A DNA stretch of 64,000 bases from Symsagittifera roscoffensis. Taxonomy: Eukaryota; Xenacoelomorpha; Acoela; Convolutidae. The notes under the pieces were generated by a model. That model did no database searches and had not been told where the DNA came from. It saw only the letters and a list, made by a program, of their open reading frames with translations. Numbering within the stretch: the stretch's first letter is position 1; the number at the start of each line of letters is the position of its first letter. This document shows, piece after piece, positions 37,957 through 49,964 of the stretch. The translations under genes were made by a program, and so were the position numbers. The stretch spans positions 1-64,000 of the forward strand of contig NW_026970735.1 in assembly GCF_963678635.1 (NCBI RefSeq), read 5' to 3'.

Positions 37957-38540
37957 CTGAAGCAAAATGGAAAAACATTGAAAATTCGAATTTCAAAGAA
38001 AAAATATATGGCTTTTATGAACTTCGAGATCAATTTATTATGGTTGACAATTTTTTTATTAATTACAAAGCCAATTGGAAAATTAAACCCACATCTTCGT
38101 TCACTAGACGTCGTTCTCGTTTTGCGCCATTTTAGCCTTCGTAATAGGCGAGCAAAAAAGGGTAACTTTCCTTCATTTTATCAAATAGATTTAAATTGAA
38201 CTTAAATAAACCAAAAAGCAACAAAAAAGTTTGCCTTTTTTCAAAACAAAACAAATAAGACTTTTCTTAATTTCGTTCATTGACACTTGATACTTAGCAT
38301 TCGTGACGTAACAAAGCAGCTGAAAACAGGCCGGTCTATGAGCCGTTGGACAGAATTTTCTGACTACAATAAACTTCACAAAAAAAAGAGAAAACATAAC
38401 AACTGACAGTTGGAGGAAAAGAGTAATGAACACAAGGAAACAGAAAAAAAATGACTTGTTTTTTAAAAGAAGTTCAACTTCCAAATTTAATGAAACAATA
38501 TATTCCCTTGAAGCTCTTTGAATTTCACAAACAATTTATG

Positions 38541-38711
38541 GACCAAGTTAACATCCTCCCCCCTAAACACGTTTAGATTTTCAGCCAATCAGAATCGAGC
38601 ATTTTACATGCAGCGCTAGACAAATTTAAGGGTGGAGGATGTTAACGCTGGGGTGGAGGATGTTAACTTGGTCTATTAGGGGGGAGGGGGGGGAGGATGT
38701 TAACTTGATCC
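38541..38711 (+). mobile_element. Foldback MITE, copy 1
   Basis: 171 bp with imperfect terminal inverted repeats, GACCAAGTTAACATCCTCCC at one end and the reverse complement with GATC at the other. CAATTTATG occurs directly on both sides (38532 and 38712), an 8-9 bp target duplication as made by hAT-type transposases. GTGGAGGATGTTAAC-like repeats and a G-rich run lie in the right half. No coding capacity. It is inserted in the dispersed repeat family (the interrupted phrase is the ACAATTTATGATT block). Confidence 0.75.
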
Positions 38712-39215
38712 CAATTTATGATTTGTGCTTTTTTGATAAATCAACCCGATGCTAAATAATTAAGCATGGCGAAAACACTGACAACTAAATTTCACTATAC
38801 AAATTAGTTTTTGCACAGATAAAACGCTACATCTAAAAAGTCAAAACTTGAAACCGCATTGACGAAACCTAAAAAACTCATAAACTTCAATATTTGGGAC
38901 AGTTTTCACGATGCAAATCTTTCATCATGAACTACATTCATAAACCAAAACTTCAACAATATTCGTAAAAACTAAAGCTTAAGAACCTTTTTTAACTATT
39001 CGAAATAGCGACAGAATTTAAGACAAAACAAAAAGGCCGAAGCATCGATAAATTTGAAATGTTTTGAAACCAACATCATAGCACATACGTCCAAATTTGC
39101 CACATACATACAAATGCACCACACGTGAAAGAAGGATCCAGTTGAGCAGATTTGATTTTGTTAAATTAAGTGTATACAAGAAAAAAAAGTCTAGCACCTG
39201 ATTTGACAATTTATG

Positions 39216-39385
39216 GACCAAGTTAACATCCTCCCCCCTAAACACGTTTAGATTTTCAGCCAATCAGAATCGAGCATTTTACATGCAGCGCTAGACAAAT
39301 TTAAGGGTGGAGGATGTTAACGCTGGGGTGGAGGATGTTAACTTGGTCTATTAGGGGGGAGGGGGGGAGGATGTTAACTTGATCC
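39216..39385 (+). mobile_element. Foldback MITE, copy 2
   Basis: 170 bp, nearly identical to 38541-38711 including both CAATTTATG flanks, so it arose by duplication of the surrounding segment and not by a second transposition. Confidence 0.75.
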
Positions 39386-40076
39386 CAATTTATGATTTGT
39401 GCTTTTTTGATAAATCAACCCGATTTGAGAAAACTGGTTCAATGAGTAAAACTTTTATTTCGCTGGGGAATCTGATAATTAAACTCCATCTTCAAAATTA
39501 CGAGCCCATCAGGTTTTTCATGACCTTTACATTTTTTGTTGTTCACTAGTGGAGTTTGCTTTCCTTTTAACAAAGGAAATGAAGTAACTTAAATAGAAAT
39601 AAAATTTATAATTATCTTTTTCCCAAAAAAAAACACAAAAAATCACCAAGATGTTTATGAGTACTCACTACGCTCATTACTCTGAATAGTTTTTTTTTAT
39701 CATATGGAGCGAGCGTGCCGGGAGTTCAGCATCTTACAGTTTTGTTAATATAAGCAACTGAACAGAAGGTTCTTTCACACCTTTTGTCGGAACAAATCTA
39801 CTAAAAACTTTTTCGGTTTTTAAAAAAAGATGAAAAAAAGTAGGCGGTAGATGTGCAAGGTGTGCATAACTTTCTAAACAGAACGGTTCAGGAAAAGTAA
39901 TTTAAAAAAATTGAAAAACATGTAAATCAATTAAAAAAAACTTCGCCAATTTTTCTGTTAATTGCCTTTTAATCAAGCGTCAATTGAACAAGCTCAAAAA
40001 TTTCGTGTCATTAGGAGTGAAAAACACAAAAACACAGAGAATGTTTTCGACCATTTTTTAAAATTTGAATCACGGC

Positions 40077-40531
40077 AATAATTAAGCATGGCGAAAACAC
40101 TGACAACTAAATTTCACTATACAAATTAGTTTTTGCACAGATAAAACGCTACATCTAAAAAGTCAAAACTTGAAACCGCATTGACGAAACCTAAAAAACT
40201 CATAAACTTCAATATTTGGGACAGTTTTCACGATGCAAATCTTTCATCATGAACTACATTCATAAACCAAAACTTCAACAATATTCGTAAAAACTAAAGC
40301 TTAAGAACCTTTTTTAACTATTCGAAATAGCGACAGAATTTAAGACAAAACAAAAAGGCCGAAGCATCGATAAATTTGAAATGTTTTGAAACCAACATCA
40401 TAGCACATACGTCCAAATTTACCACATACATACAAATGCACCACACGTGAAAGAAGGATCCAGTTGAGCAGATTTGATTTTGTTAAATTAAGTGTATACA
40501 AGAAAAAAAAGTCTAGCACCTGATTTGACAA
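40077..40531 (+). repeat. Second copy of duplicated block B
   Basis: 455 bp, same length as 38755-39209 and almost identical (AAATTTACC for AAATTTGCC is one visible difference). It ends in AAAGTCTAGCACCTGATTTG, a form of the 3' end of the hairpin-ended repeat family. Confidence 0.85.
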
Positions 40532-40951
40532 CTTGCTACGTAAATCGCCTATATCAAAGCCCTCACAATTCTAAGAAAAATAGCCGCAACTGAAATATTA
40601 CAAAAAAATGGCCGCAACTGAAACATAGCCAACAGACACTTGGAAATTTCGAATTTCTAAGAAAAAACAGATGCCCTAAAAGCTCTTCGAATTTCAGGAG
40701 AAAGTTATGATTGGCTCTTTTTCGATTAAATTAACGTAAATTGAGACACAGCGACGAAGCTGTCATTTCGCAAACAAGAGCGAGAAATCGGCAAAAATTC
40801 AGATGCATAAAAACTTTAAAATGCACATAAACTCAATTTTTGCATACGATAAATTGAAGTGTAATAAACTAAATGACACCAAACTAATTTTACAGGTATT
40901 TCAAAAATCTCGCGAAATATATCAAGTTGGAAGACTTCCTAAATGGGATTT

Positions 40952-41150
40952 TAACACAGAAGCGAGGCTGCGCTTCGCAAACACTTGCGAGAACACGATC
41001 AAAAAGCAGATCTATCAAGTCAAATAAGAAAAAATAGAAATAAGCCTCGAATAAGCAAAAACTCGGCTACGTGTAAGATTCGAATCTGCGACCTACTGCA
41101 ATCAAGAGTTTTTGAGTCTCACGCATTATCCACTCAGCCACGGAAGCTTA
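40952..41150 (-). repeat. tRNA-derived SINE copy
   Basis: Minus-strand head: A box GTGGCTGAGTGGATAATG, then GCGTGAGACTCAAAAAC, then B box GCAGATTCGAATC. The end module on the plus strand is ACACAGAAGCGAGGCTGCGC. Both internal promoter boxes are well kept. GACTCAA sits where the anticodon loop of a leucine CAA tRNA would be. Confidence 0.68.
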
Positions 41151-41399
41151 ACAACCCACAAACACTAGTCACGAATAAAGCAGCTACATATTCTAAAAAA
41201 CTGCCATTAGGTTATTAGGTTTCAGCAAAAGTGGCACCAAATACAAATAGACTTATTTTTGCAAAAAATATATTAAAATACAAACAAACTGAAGGCATCC
41301 ATACTAACTTTACTTATTATGTTTTTTGAAACAAATCACTGTCTTCGGTTCATTTGAGGAATTAAAAATGCATCGACTTTGTTAACTTATTACTTTTCG

Positions 41400-41965
41400 A
41401 ATGTCAAAGCACATGCTATGAAAAAGCTGAAAAGGTGCCGTAAAGTGGCACCAACAATTGCGACTAAGGTTGGGTAAAAATAAGGTTCATACTAATACAC
41501 TCGCTTCGCAAGTGTAATTATCATACTATTGTATGAACCAATATGCTTTTTCCGTTTCACTTATAGAATTAAAAAAGCATCTTTCAAAGCACAGGTTTTT
41601 ATACTGCTGATGGTGCCATCTACTTCAAAAGGGCCAGCAAAAGTAGCATTTTTTTTGCGTCTTAGGTTGGAAAAAAATTGCATCGTACTATCACACTACG
41701 CTCGTGTAAAAACTGGATCAATAAGTAAAATATTTATTTCGCTTGGAAGTCGTGAAAATTAAATTCTACTTTCGAAACTGTAAGTCACGTATTTTGAGAT
41801 ATTTACACTTTTGCTGTTCGATAGTTGAGTTTGCCATTCGTTTAACAAAGGAAACGAACTGAAATTAAAACGAATTCAAAAGTCAAACCGCGAAAAAGTA
41901 AAATTGATCCTAAAAAAATCACGACCTATATAAGAGTCTGGACTACGTTCATTGACTCTTAAAAA
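41400..41965 (+). repeat. Dispersed repeat fragments in intron 1
   Basis: A hairpin-end module (ACTCGCTTCGCAAGTGTAAT near 41505) is followed by an internal segment of the same family: GGATCAATAAGTAAAATATT, CGAAACTGTAAGTCACG, and CTATATAAGAGTCTGG with GACTCTT (41926-41960). No gene is seen. Confidence 0.5.
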
Positions 41966-42427
41966 CGTCTAAACTGTCTTATGTCTACTCATCCTAAGAG
42001 ACCACCCAAGCATTACTATTCTATGAAACTCTTCAAAAGTCTGAACATGAAATTCAGCAGAAACTAACCCGACAAAACGCTGACTCATGGTCGTGTTCAA
42101 AGAGGCAACCTCAGCCTTTTAATAACTTCTCACCCCTAATGGCAAAACTCTCGTTCAACTTTGATTAATTGTGGAATTTTGATGCTTGAAGGAATTTGTT
42201 TCGCTCATCAAAATATCTAATTCAAGAATGCAAGAAAAAATACAAAAAGAACTATACTCATTGGCAGAAAAAAACGAATTGTGACAATTTTGTTTAAAAA
42301 CAGCCAATGTATTTACACTGCCGGGTTCCGTTGTTTCTTTATGGGAGGGTTAATAGTACGTTTTGAATGAAATAAGTTGAAACCACAAAATCTTTCTTCA
42401 ATTATTTTGAATTTTCGCGCGGCTTAC

Positions 42428-42825
42428 CTTTCGTACGATCCATTGAGTATTTGTATCGTGGGAGTTCCACGGCTAGCACCAGTGTAGAATGAATAGCTGT
42501 TCGCCCCTACCGGCGAAACCCTCGTTGCGTTCGGATTACTCGAGGGATTTTGGTATCTCGGCTTTCCGCTCGAACAATGGTGAGGTCTTATAGCACCGGA
42601 CTGGTTAGTCGGTTTGGGGGCGATTTGAGGGTTCTTTCTCGATTCTCGAGAGGCGACAGGCATGAATTCTTTGAGAACCTCAATGTCACTGTCGCTGTCG
42701 TCGCCTCCTTGACCATGGCCCTGATTTTGCGCCACCGCGGGCGCGTTCATCTGATGATTTATTGAGCTTCCATTTTGACTGGCGAATGAAGCATTAGAAT
42801 TGAAACCCAAACGGACAGAATTCAT
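42428..42825 (-). CDS. Zinc-finger gene, first recognised exon
   Basis: The ATG at 42825-42823 is preceded by an in-frame TGA. The donor AAAG followed by GTAAGC at 42427-42426 is strong. The exon is 398 bp and leaves two bases of a codon, exactly what exon 2 needs. The product is Asn/Gln/Ser-rich with an acidic patch (GGDDSDSDIEVLKEF). A possible acceptor (CTTCATTCGCCAG near 42778) in the same phase means this could instead be an internal exon with the true start further upstream. With this start the whole protein is 1303 residues. Intron 1 (42427-37957) is full of dispersed repeats. Confidence 0.65.
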
Positions 42826-43182
42826 TCATCCAATCTGAATTTAAACCAACCAAATTTCCGAACTTAATCCAAACTGGGACATTTAAACCAAGACAAACGT
42901 AGCCCAAATTGCACAACGTTTTAACTCGCACTTCGCTTACATAAAAAAAAATTTCAACAAAACACTCTTGTCTCAAAAACAATTTAGAAGTCTAATATGT
43001 TTGTCTGGTCTTGCAACCATAGAGAGTGGTCTTAGAAAAGACGGATCGACCACTGCTTAAACGTCGAAAAACCCTCTCGTAAAAAATGAAAGAAAAAAAC
43101 GTTGAAAAAGTTCACTCAGGATCGTGAAACCCACAATTAAAACTTCATTTATTCCTATTTGACGTTTAATAGAAAATGCAAC

Positions 43183-44165
43183 ACAGAAGCGAAGCTTGAT
43201 CTTCGAACCATTCGCAATAAAAAAACGAATACCTGTGATTAAAATCAAATGAAAAAAAAAAACTTCAAAAATCTTTTTGACAATAAAAAATGCAACAAAT
43301 GCGCAAAATATCCGCAAAATACACGCACCATTATAAACTCTACAATGAGTTTCAGAATACTAGAAAGAAGCCAATTTGTTTTTAAAAAGTCCTTTCTGCG
43401 GAACTAAGCCGACAAAAATAAGCAGACAGACTATAATCTAAAATAATCGAAAAATCAACGTTGCCAAAAAAACAGGTCTCGACAGGAATCAAACTCCTGG
43501 GCTTTTTCGTCTCAAGCAGTGTTACAGCACCTTGGAAGAAACCTGAAGCTTCGACAAATTGGGCTATGGGAACTAAGCTGGCAAAAATAAACAGACGGAC
43601 GATAGTAAGAAAAAGCACAAAAATTCTTAATTACAAAAAACAGGTCGCGTTCGGATTCCAACAACCAGTATTTGCTGTCTCAAGCAATTGTGTTAAGTCG
43701 CCAGATGGTTGATTGAATTTAATTTATAATTACCAAGCGGTAACCAAGCCGAAAAAATCTGAGCAGAAGTCTTTCATACGAAAAAAAAATCAAAAAAGTT
43801 GTTAACTAAAAAAAATTTAAAACCCCTTCTCCTGAAAAACACACATATTTTTTTCGGTCATGACGCAATGAAAGGCCACCAAAATGACGCAATGAAAGGC
43901 CACCAAGTCGATATAAAATAAGTCGAAACCTACTAAGCCAAAAAAAAGTAAAATTTCAACAAATCGAGTTGGAAAAATATACAACCAACATAAATAATAA
44001 ATTTCAAAGAAGACGGATACTTAAAACGCTAGCATGCGCAAAATATGCCTATTGCAGTAAAGTTGTAATAGAGATGAGTCGTGCGATAGTGCGAGTCCGG
44101 TGAGAGTTTTTTTCGGGAAAAAAGTCTAGTACACGATAACAAGATGTTTTCTTATCGCAAGTGTA
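43183..44165 (+). repeat. Hairpin-ended dispersed repeat, copy upstream of the zinc-finger gene
   Basis: Starts ACACAGAAGCGAAGCTTG, contains AAGCCGACAAAAATAAGCAG (43404) and a diverged second version (43570), AGGCCACCAAGTCGATATAA (43898), and ends AAAGTCTAGTACACGATAAC ... TTATCGCAAGTG (about 44120-44165). Block order agrees with 51430-52390. A short direct duplication AATGAAAGGCCACCAA occurs near 43867 and 43889. Confidence 0.55.
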
Positions 44166-44957
44166 GAAGCACCTTAATCCAAAGGTTTACGGGAAAACTA
44201 TTTATAGTAAGCTCATTTCAAGCACACAGATTGAGAACCTCAGACAGGTGGGTCTAGGCTCTAGCCCCATGGTCTCAAAGATCCAAAAGACTATTTGATA
44301 GGACAAAAAACCACGCTAAGTAATCAATTTTTTTGCCAACTTTCAATAAACTACTGTGCTGAATAGTAGTTAAAAGAAGGAACAGATGATATTTCGTTTG
44401 AACTGGATGAGCCACAAGAAATTTAAAGGACAACTTTCCGACACCGATAAAATGTTTATCTGTCAATTTTTATTCATCAGTACATATGTTTCAGCTTTCA
44501 GGCAAATATGAATAAAACATAGAAAACAGACAGTTGGAATAGAGTTAATGAACAAAGTAAACAAAATACTCACTTGTTTTTCTTTTTTATTTACGAATAA
44601 AAAGATAGATTCCCTAAACACTCTTTGAGTTTCTGGAACAATTTAGAATTAGCACTTTTGATTCAATTCACGCAATTTGAAAAAACTGGATCAATAGATA
44701 AAGTTTTAATTCCGCTGGGAAATCTGAACAGTTGTATCCACTTTCGAAACTAGAAGTCGATCACGTTTTTTGTGCCCTTTACAATTTCGCTGTTCGATAG
44801 GACAGTTTGCCTCAAGAAAATCAAAAGTCAAACCACGAAACAGTAAAATTGAGCCTGAACAAATGTTTTAGACTTTTCTTGCAAGAAAACAATAAAATCA
44901 TCAGGACTTCTATAAGAGTCTGAACTACGTTCATCGACCCTTAAAAACAAAACTCAA
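44166..44957 (+). other. Non-coding, with a partial dispersed repeat
   Basis: Contains AACAGACAGTTGGAATAGAG (44525), GAAACTAGAAGTCGATCACG (44747) and TATAAGAGTCTGAACTACG (44911): the middle of the dispersed repeat family. No gene is visible. Confidence 0.45.
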
Positions 44958-45530
44958 AAAATCGATAGATCAATCTTTGGATAAAAATCTTCCAACCAAA
45001 AACAACCAGATAGAATTTTCTTCATTATTGCCTTCGGAATATGCGACAAAACATACTACATTTTGATGGCATAAAACATTGCTCATTTAGTAAAAACACC
45101 GTTTTGAAAAGCAAAAGCCGTCAGTTTTTTTTCGCGGCTGTAAAATCAAAAAAATTTGCTGCAGAAAAAAATATTGGTTAATGTTTTATATGAAGTTTGA
45201 CGCAATATGGATTTTTATAATATTAAAAATTTCGGACAATTCAAGAAATCGATAGATCAATCTTTGAATAAAAGTCTTCGAACCAAAAACAACCAGATGA
45301 AATTTTTTCATTATTGCCTTCGGAATATGCGACAAAACATACTACATTTTGATGGCATAAAACATTGCTGATTTAGTAAAAAACACCGTTTTGAAACTTA
45401 AAAGCCGTGTTTTTTTTTCGCGGCTGTAAAATCAAAAATTAGCTGCAGAAAAAAATATTGGTTTATCTTTTATATGAAGTTTGACGCAATATGGATTTTT
45501 ATAATAGTAAAATTTCGGACAATTTTATTT
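44958..45530 (+). repeat. Tandem duplication, unit about 287 bp
   Basis: ATCGATAGATCAATCTTTG starts both units (44960 and 45248); shared blocks include AACAACCAGAT, TTATTGCCTTCGGAATATGC, CTACATTTTGATGGCATAAA and GAAGTTTGACGCAATATGG. The two units differ at scattered positions. No ORF. Confidence 0.85.
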
Positions 45531-45753
45531 TTTTGCGTTAGTTTGAAAATTTGACGTGAGGAAAACTGGCTTTTTTAAAATATTCGAGGAGCTGGCTTCA
45601 ATTTAAATTATTTTCCACGCTTGTTTGATTTAATTCAGAATTTTTATCATCACTGATGATGAAATTTTTGATACAGCCTAATTTACTTGATTACTTGCTG
45701 TTTGATATTAGAAGCGTGTTGTAATTAGTAGAAAAAAAAATTAGTCAAACTCA

Positions 45754-45917
45754 ACGTGCTTCTTCTTTAAAAGAGGCAAACGAATTCATGGACACTCTTG
45801 ACGAGGATAAGGTACGTGAAATTAACACTACCTATCACCCAAATAATTATTTTCACGTACTTTATCCTCGTCAAGAGTGTCCATGAATTCGTTTACCTCT
45901 TTTAAAGAAGAAGCGCG
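45754..45917 (+). repeat. Large near-perfect inverted repeat (hairpin)
   Basis: The left arm 45754-45821 (for example GAATTCATGGACACTCTTGA) is repeated in reverse complement at 45851-45917 (TCAAGAGTGTCCATGAATTC) with about three mismatches and a spacer of about 29 bases. The arms are less AT-rich than their surroundings. A transcript would fold into a 67-bp hairpin. No terminal duplication was recognised. Confidence 0.88.
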
Positions 45918-48900
45918 TCCAACAGGTTAAAAGGTTTTGAATGATAAGAATTACGGCTTCACTATTCAGGTGGCCATTGCACGTCTAAGAGTTGAGCAAT
46001 TACTAGCAGGACTTGGTTTTGGTCCAGCCGCAGTGCATTACGGAGACGTGCAACCGGAATAGCGAAACATTGCAGGGGAAGCAAAAAAAGGACAAAAAGA
46101 AGCGACCTCTAAAGAGCAAGGTAAAAAACGAGTTTTCAAAATTTGCGAGGGCAGCCCATATCAAAACTTTACAAAGTCTAGTGTGCCTAACGGTTCGTAG
46201 TGAAAAATGATAACAGGAATCTTAAGGGTGTAAAGTGAAGATACCGTGATGATTCGTGGCTCTGGGAGTTGCTTTGTTAAAATGGGTGAATGAGCCCTTT
46301 TTATATTTTACAAGCCGAAGAAGGAACAATACGGGTCTGTATTATGTCATAAATTTGCTATCTATGTCCAGGTTAAGACAGGGGGATGTTTTCACCTTCT
46401 GAAGGATTATTTTTAAGAAGGAAGTATTCTTGCAGGCTGTGCAGGACCAGAGGTCCAAGATGTTGAGAGTATATTGATTCAGGCATTTCAGACCGAGTGC
46501 TTCTGAAAGTTTGGTATCGGCGATGTCTTGGTTGGTTTATTGAGGGGTAAAAAAGGACTATCAGACAAAAAAATTTGGCAAAATTTCATAATGAAAACGT
46601 AAATTACACCAGAAGTTGGGAACAATTGCATAGCAACAGTGACAATATGTTGTTGTTGAATAACAAAACAAATTTTCGGCTTTTTGGAATGGTAATCCTT
46701 TTTTTGACTTGTCGGTCCTTCGGCTTGTTGGCCTACCACCGATGTATGTGTCCTCTTAAAATTGGGCTTTTTATTGACCGCTTTGGTTATTTCCACGAAT
46801 AACTATTTTAAAAATAATTTGGATGGGTTGCCGAAACGTCACAGTCCTGGATCCATTAAAGTAGCATAGCACTTTCCAGAACTTCACAGAAGCGATAAAG
46901 TACATACAGGTCCCGAGAAATTGACGCCATATTTTCATTAAAACTTTGTTGTTTCTTGATTTGAGAAATTAATTGAGATAATTTGTTACTCTAGAGAAAC
47001 AGCTGGTGTGAAATTGTGGTAACAATTGTGCTTGCTGGCATGCCCCGATCACTATGGAAGAATAAGGAACCGCTGCAAGAGATGATCCATAAAGAACCAA
47101 ACAGGTTCCATAAAGAACCGCATTTCCCTTCTTCCTCGACCCAATGTTGAATCTACCCCAGGCATTTTATTTTATAAATTTGTCAATTGGTATTGCGTAC
47201 AAAATGTATTACAGAAAAGAATAGGTGGTACTGAATCAATTTTTTAATTAAAAATTCAGAAAACGCCCTCCCAGAATACTTTACTCTCAACAACGAAAAA
47301 AATTAATAACCAAGTTTGAAATGTCTGTTTCTTTTCATAATCCCTAATGTAATGAAAAAGAGTGTAAATAAACAACCAGCCGAAGTGAAAACTAACTAAA
47401 AAAGGGTAGAGCTTAAAAATCAACCAAAAGTTAAAACACTTTAGTTGAAAATTGTCTGATTTTCGAAGCTGATGCTTATTTACTCATTATTTTTGGCTAG
47501 TTTATATGCTCAGCTGATTCACACTGGAACTGGTTTGTTTTCGTCCAGTAAAATAGCTCCAAATTAAAAAGACTGCATTTTCAAAGCCAAAAAAGGTAGC
47601 GCAATAAATTATTAAAACTTCAGGATAACTTTAATGTTCAAGGAAACTTTTGGCTCAATTTTGGCATAATATTAATCAGAACTGATCCGCAGTTGAAGGA
47701 AAACTGATAATTTTGAAAACCCAGCCAAGCAAAACCTTTTTTTTCCAAAACCCACCGTTATTTTTCGATCCCCAGCGAATCAAGTACTTCAAAGCATTCA
47801 GACTACTTTACCACCAAGCTGATAATCAGGCCGATTAGAGAAAGAAGGCGATTTCTGATTTTAAGTAGTTTAGGGCATATCTAGCTATTTCTGAAAGAAT
47901 AGAAATTCTCCCAACACGCATGAAAAAAAACACTTGAAATTTTGAAAAAAAATATATGTTTGATGGACTTTTTGCAGTGAATTTCTGGTCACAGCATTCT
48001 CTGCTTTTGCACAGCAACCATGTGAGATTTTCTAAATTTACTGTTTTGAAAATCAGCCGACTTAAAGAACTAAAAACTTACTAATTGAGATACATAATAC
48101 TTCCAGGCAATTACCAATCTCCGGGTCATCCCATCGATCACTTCAGCCAGCATTGTTTGGCTTTAATCAGATCCAACTGTCCTGGAATGGGCAATTATCT
48201 TCTCTATTTGGACTCAAAACCAGAAAAACTTTGTGACGTTGATTAGAAACTTCCATATCAATTTATCTTTTCAGTACCTGTATTGCAAACTTCTCAAGTT
48301 CATTGTAATTCAGAGCAGAAAAACCTGAAGAACTTGTAAAATTTCGTGTCCTAAAAATTTGAACTTTCCAAATATTTTAGATGAATTCTTTTAGCAACCT
48401 AATCAGATTGGCTTTACTCTCTCATTCTAATTCTATTAGAACTCTAACTTCAGCTGAAAAGATTCCATTGCGAGTTTAAATTGAAAAGTTTTTGCGTCAT
48501 CAGAAGTCTCAGTCAGAATTGCTTTTTCAAAATGAAGGATACCGAATTAATTCTCCTCAGCAAATGCCCTTGCTTTTAATCCATTACTTAGCGTCAAAAT
48601 CAGGGCGGGTCGTGATTTCTTAATTCAATGCAAGCTTTGTACTTACTTTAAGCTCCGAATCATACAAAACAATTGTGGCGCTTGCGGATCTTGCTCAACT
48701 AATATTTTTTTTCTGATACAAAAGATTTCACATTCAGTCTTACGTTGAGCTGAAAAACTGCCAGAGGCTTAAAAAATACCTTCAGATTTCAGATATAGGA
48801 GGATAACGTATTATCAATTATCGCGGTTCTATTGAATACTAGAACCCGCACTTTATAAATCTCTTCGCCTATTTTCCCTAAAGATCAGTTTGGTATAAAC

Positions 48901-49572
48901 CCAACTTAATGAGCTCACTTTTTACCACCTCTGAATGGCGCCAAACAATCGTCTCCAGGGGAAAGTACGCGGCATTTGTTCAACTTTAGAAATTGAAATT
49001 CATTATTTCAAAGTTTAGTTTGCAGTTCCTAGCAATAAAGCAAATTTCTCCTTCAAATTTTACCCCGAATAGCCAACTGCAGCTCGTTTAATTCCCAAAC
49101 GCTTCCTGTTAACAATTCAAAATCCAACAACTTTGACTTAAATTTAATATATGCACGTTCAGATACCAAGAGACCTATAATGCAATTGAGCAAAGCACTT
49201 TAGTCAATTCAAGGAAACTACTAACTTGTGCTGTTAAAAGAAAAACGAGATATAACGTTACTCCTAGCCGGCAAACAACCAGGCATTCCATATTAATAAT
49301 TCAAACTTGCAACTGGAATATTCGCCACAAAACACTCACTAAATCTAGGTAAGAAGTTGACATTTTACACTTCATAGAAAGGTCACTTTTCCTCCAACAA
49401 ACCGTGATTGCATAGGTATTCTTTCAACTCGTACACAAACGGAGATTTGAAACAAATGATGAAACTTTTTCAACATTTTCAACACAGCCTTTTCTGCAAT
49501 CAGTAAAAAATCACAAAAAAACTTCAACAATATTCAAATTTCAGATCTTGCAAACCATAATCAACTACTAAA
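45918..49572 (+). other. Spacer upstream of the calmodulin-like gene
   Basis: 45918-46860 is less AT-rich than the rest and has short broken frames (for example 46013-46210, Lys-rich); it could be the remains of a gene or mobile element, but I recognise nothing. 46860-49500 is ordinary AT-rich DNA with no supported feature, including the presumed promoter and 5' leader of the gene at 49573. Confidence 0.4.
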
Positions 49573-49880
49573 ATGGCCAAACCTGAAGCAAACGACAGCC
49601 CTACTTCACCAAACCCACCGGGAACTAGAGAACAGGAAGAGGAGCTGCGAGATGTGTTCACAGTGTTTGACAAAGACGGCGACGACCGCATCACGACACT
49701 CGAGATCAAGCAAGTTCTGTCTGCTCTAGGACGAAAAGTGAGTGAGCAGCAAATCATGGAAATGATCTCGTCTGTTGACCTGGACAGTAATGGGTCAATC
49801 GATTTCGAGGAGTTCCGCGAAATGATGTCTCAAAGGCGTTCTGCCACTGACTTCGAAACTAAACTTCAAAATGCATTCAG
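49573..49880 (+). CDS. Calmodulin-like EF-hand protein, exon 1
   Basis: First of two exons; the full protein is 161 residues, about 12 longer than calmodulin owing to a Pro/Ser/Asn-rich N-terminal extension (ATG in good context, AAAATGGCC). This exon encodes EF-hands 1 and 2 with canonical loops DKDGDDRITTLE and DLDSNGSIDFEE; all usual calcium ligands are present, including Glu at loop position 12. The linker QRRSATDFETKLQ replaces calmodulin's central helix region. The donor is TTCAG followed by GTAATT (49881); the exon leaves two bases of an Arg codon. It is a calcium sensor that would act by binding target proteins; the N-extension and divergence make it calmodulin-like or centrin-like rather than calmodulin itself. 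Confidence 0.85.
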
Positions 49881-49964
49881 GTAATTTTAATATCTATAAA
49901 ATATTCATTTTTGACATTAGGCAAGCTTTACCTTTTTCACATAATTGATCTTAATCTAAAGTAA

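Larger units (their letters stand above)
38531..39424 (+). repeat. Duplicated composite segment, first part
   Basis: Block A (38531-38750, including a foldback element) is followed by block B (38755-39209), then A again (39206-39424). A junction at ACAATTTATGG joins B to the second A. The second B is at 40077-40531. The order A-B-A-middle-B is explained by a tandem duplication of A-middle-B with the middle lost from the first copy. Confidence 0.8.

Noticed and set aside
46013-46210. Lys-rich 65-codon frame as a gene
   Set aside because: Short, no neighbours or splice sites that support it, no family recognised.
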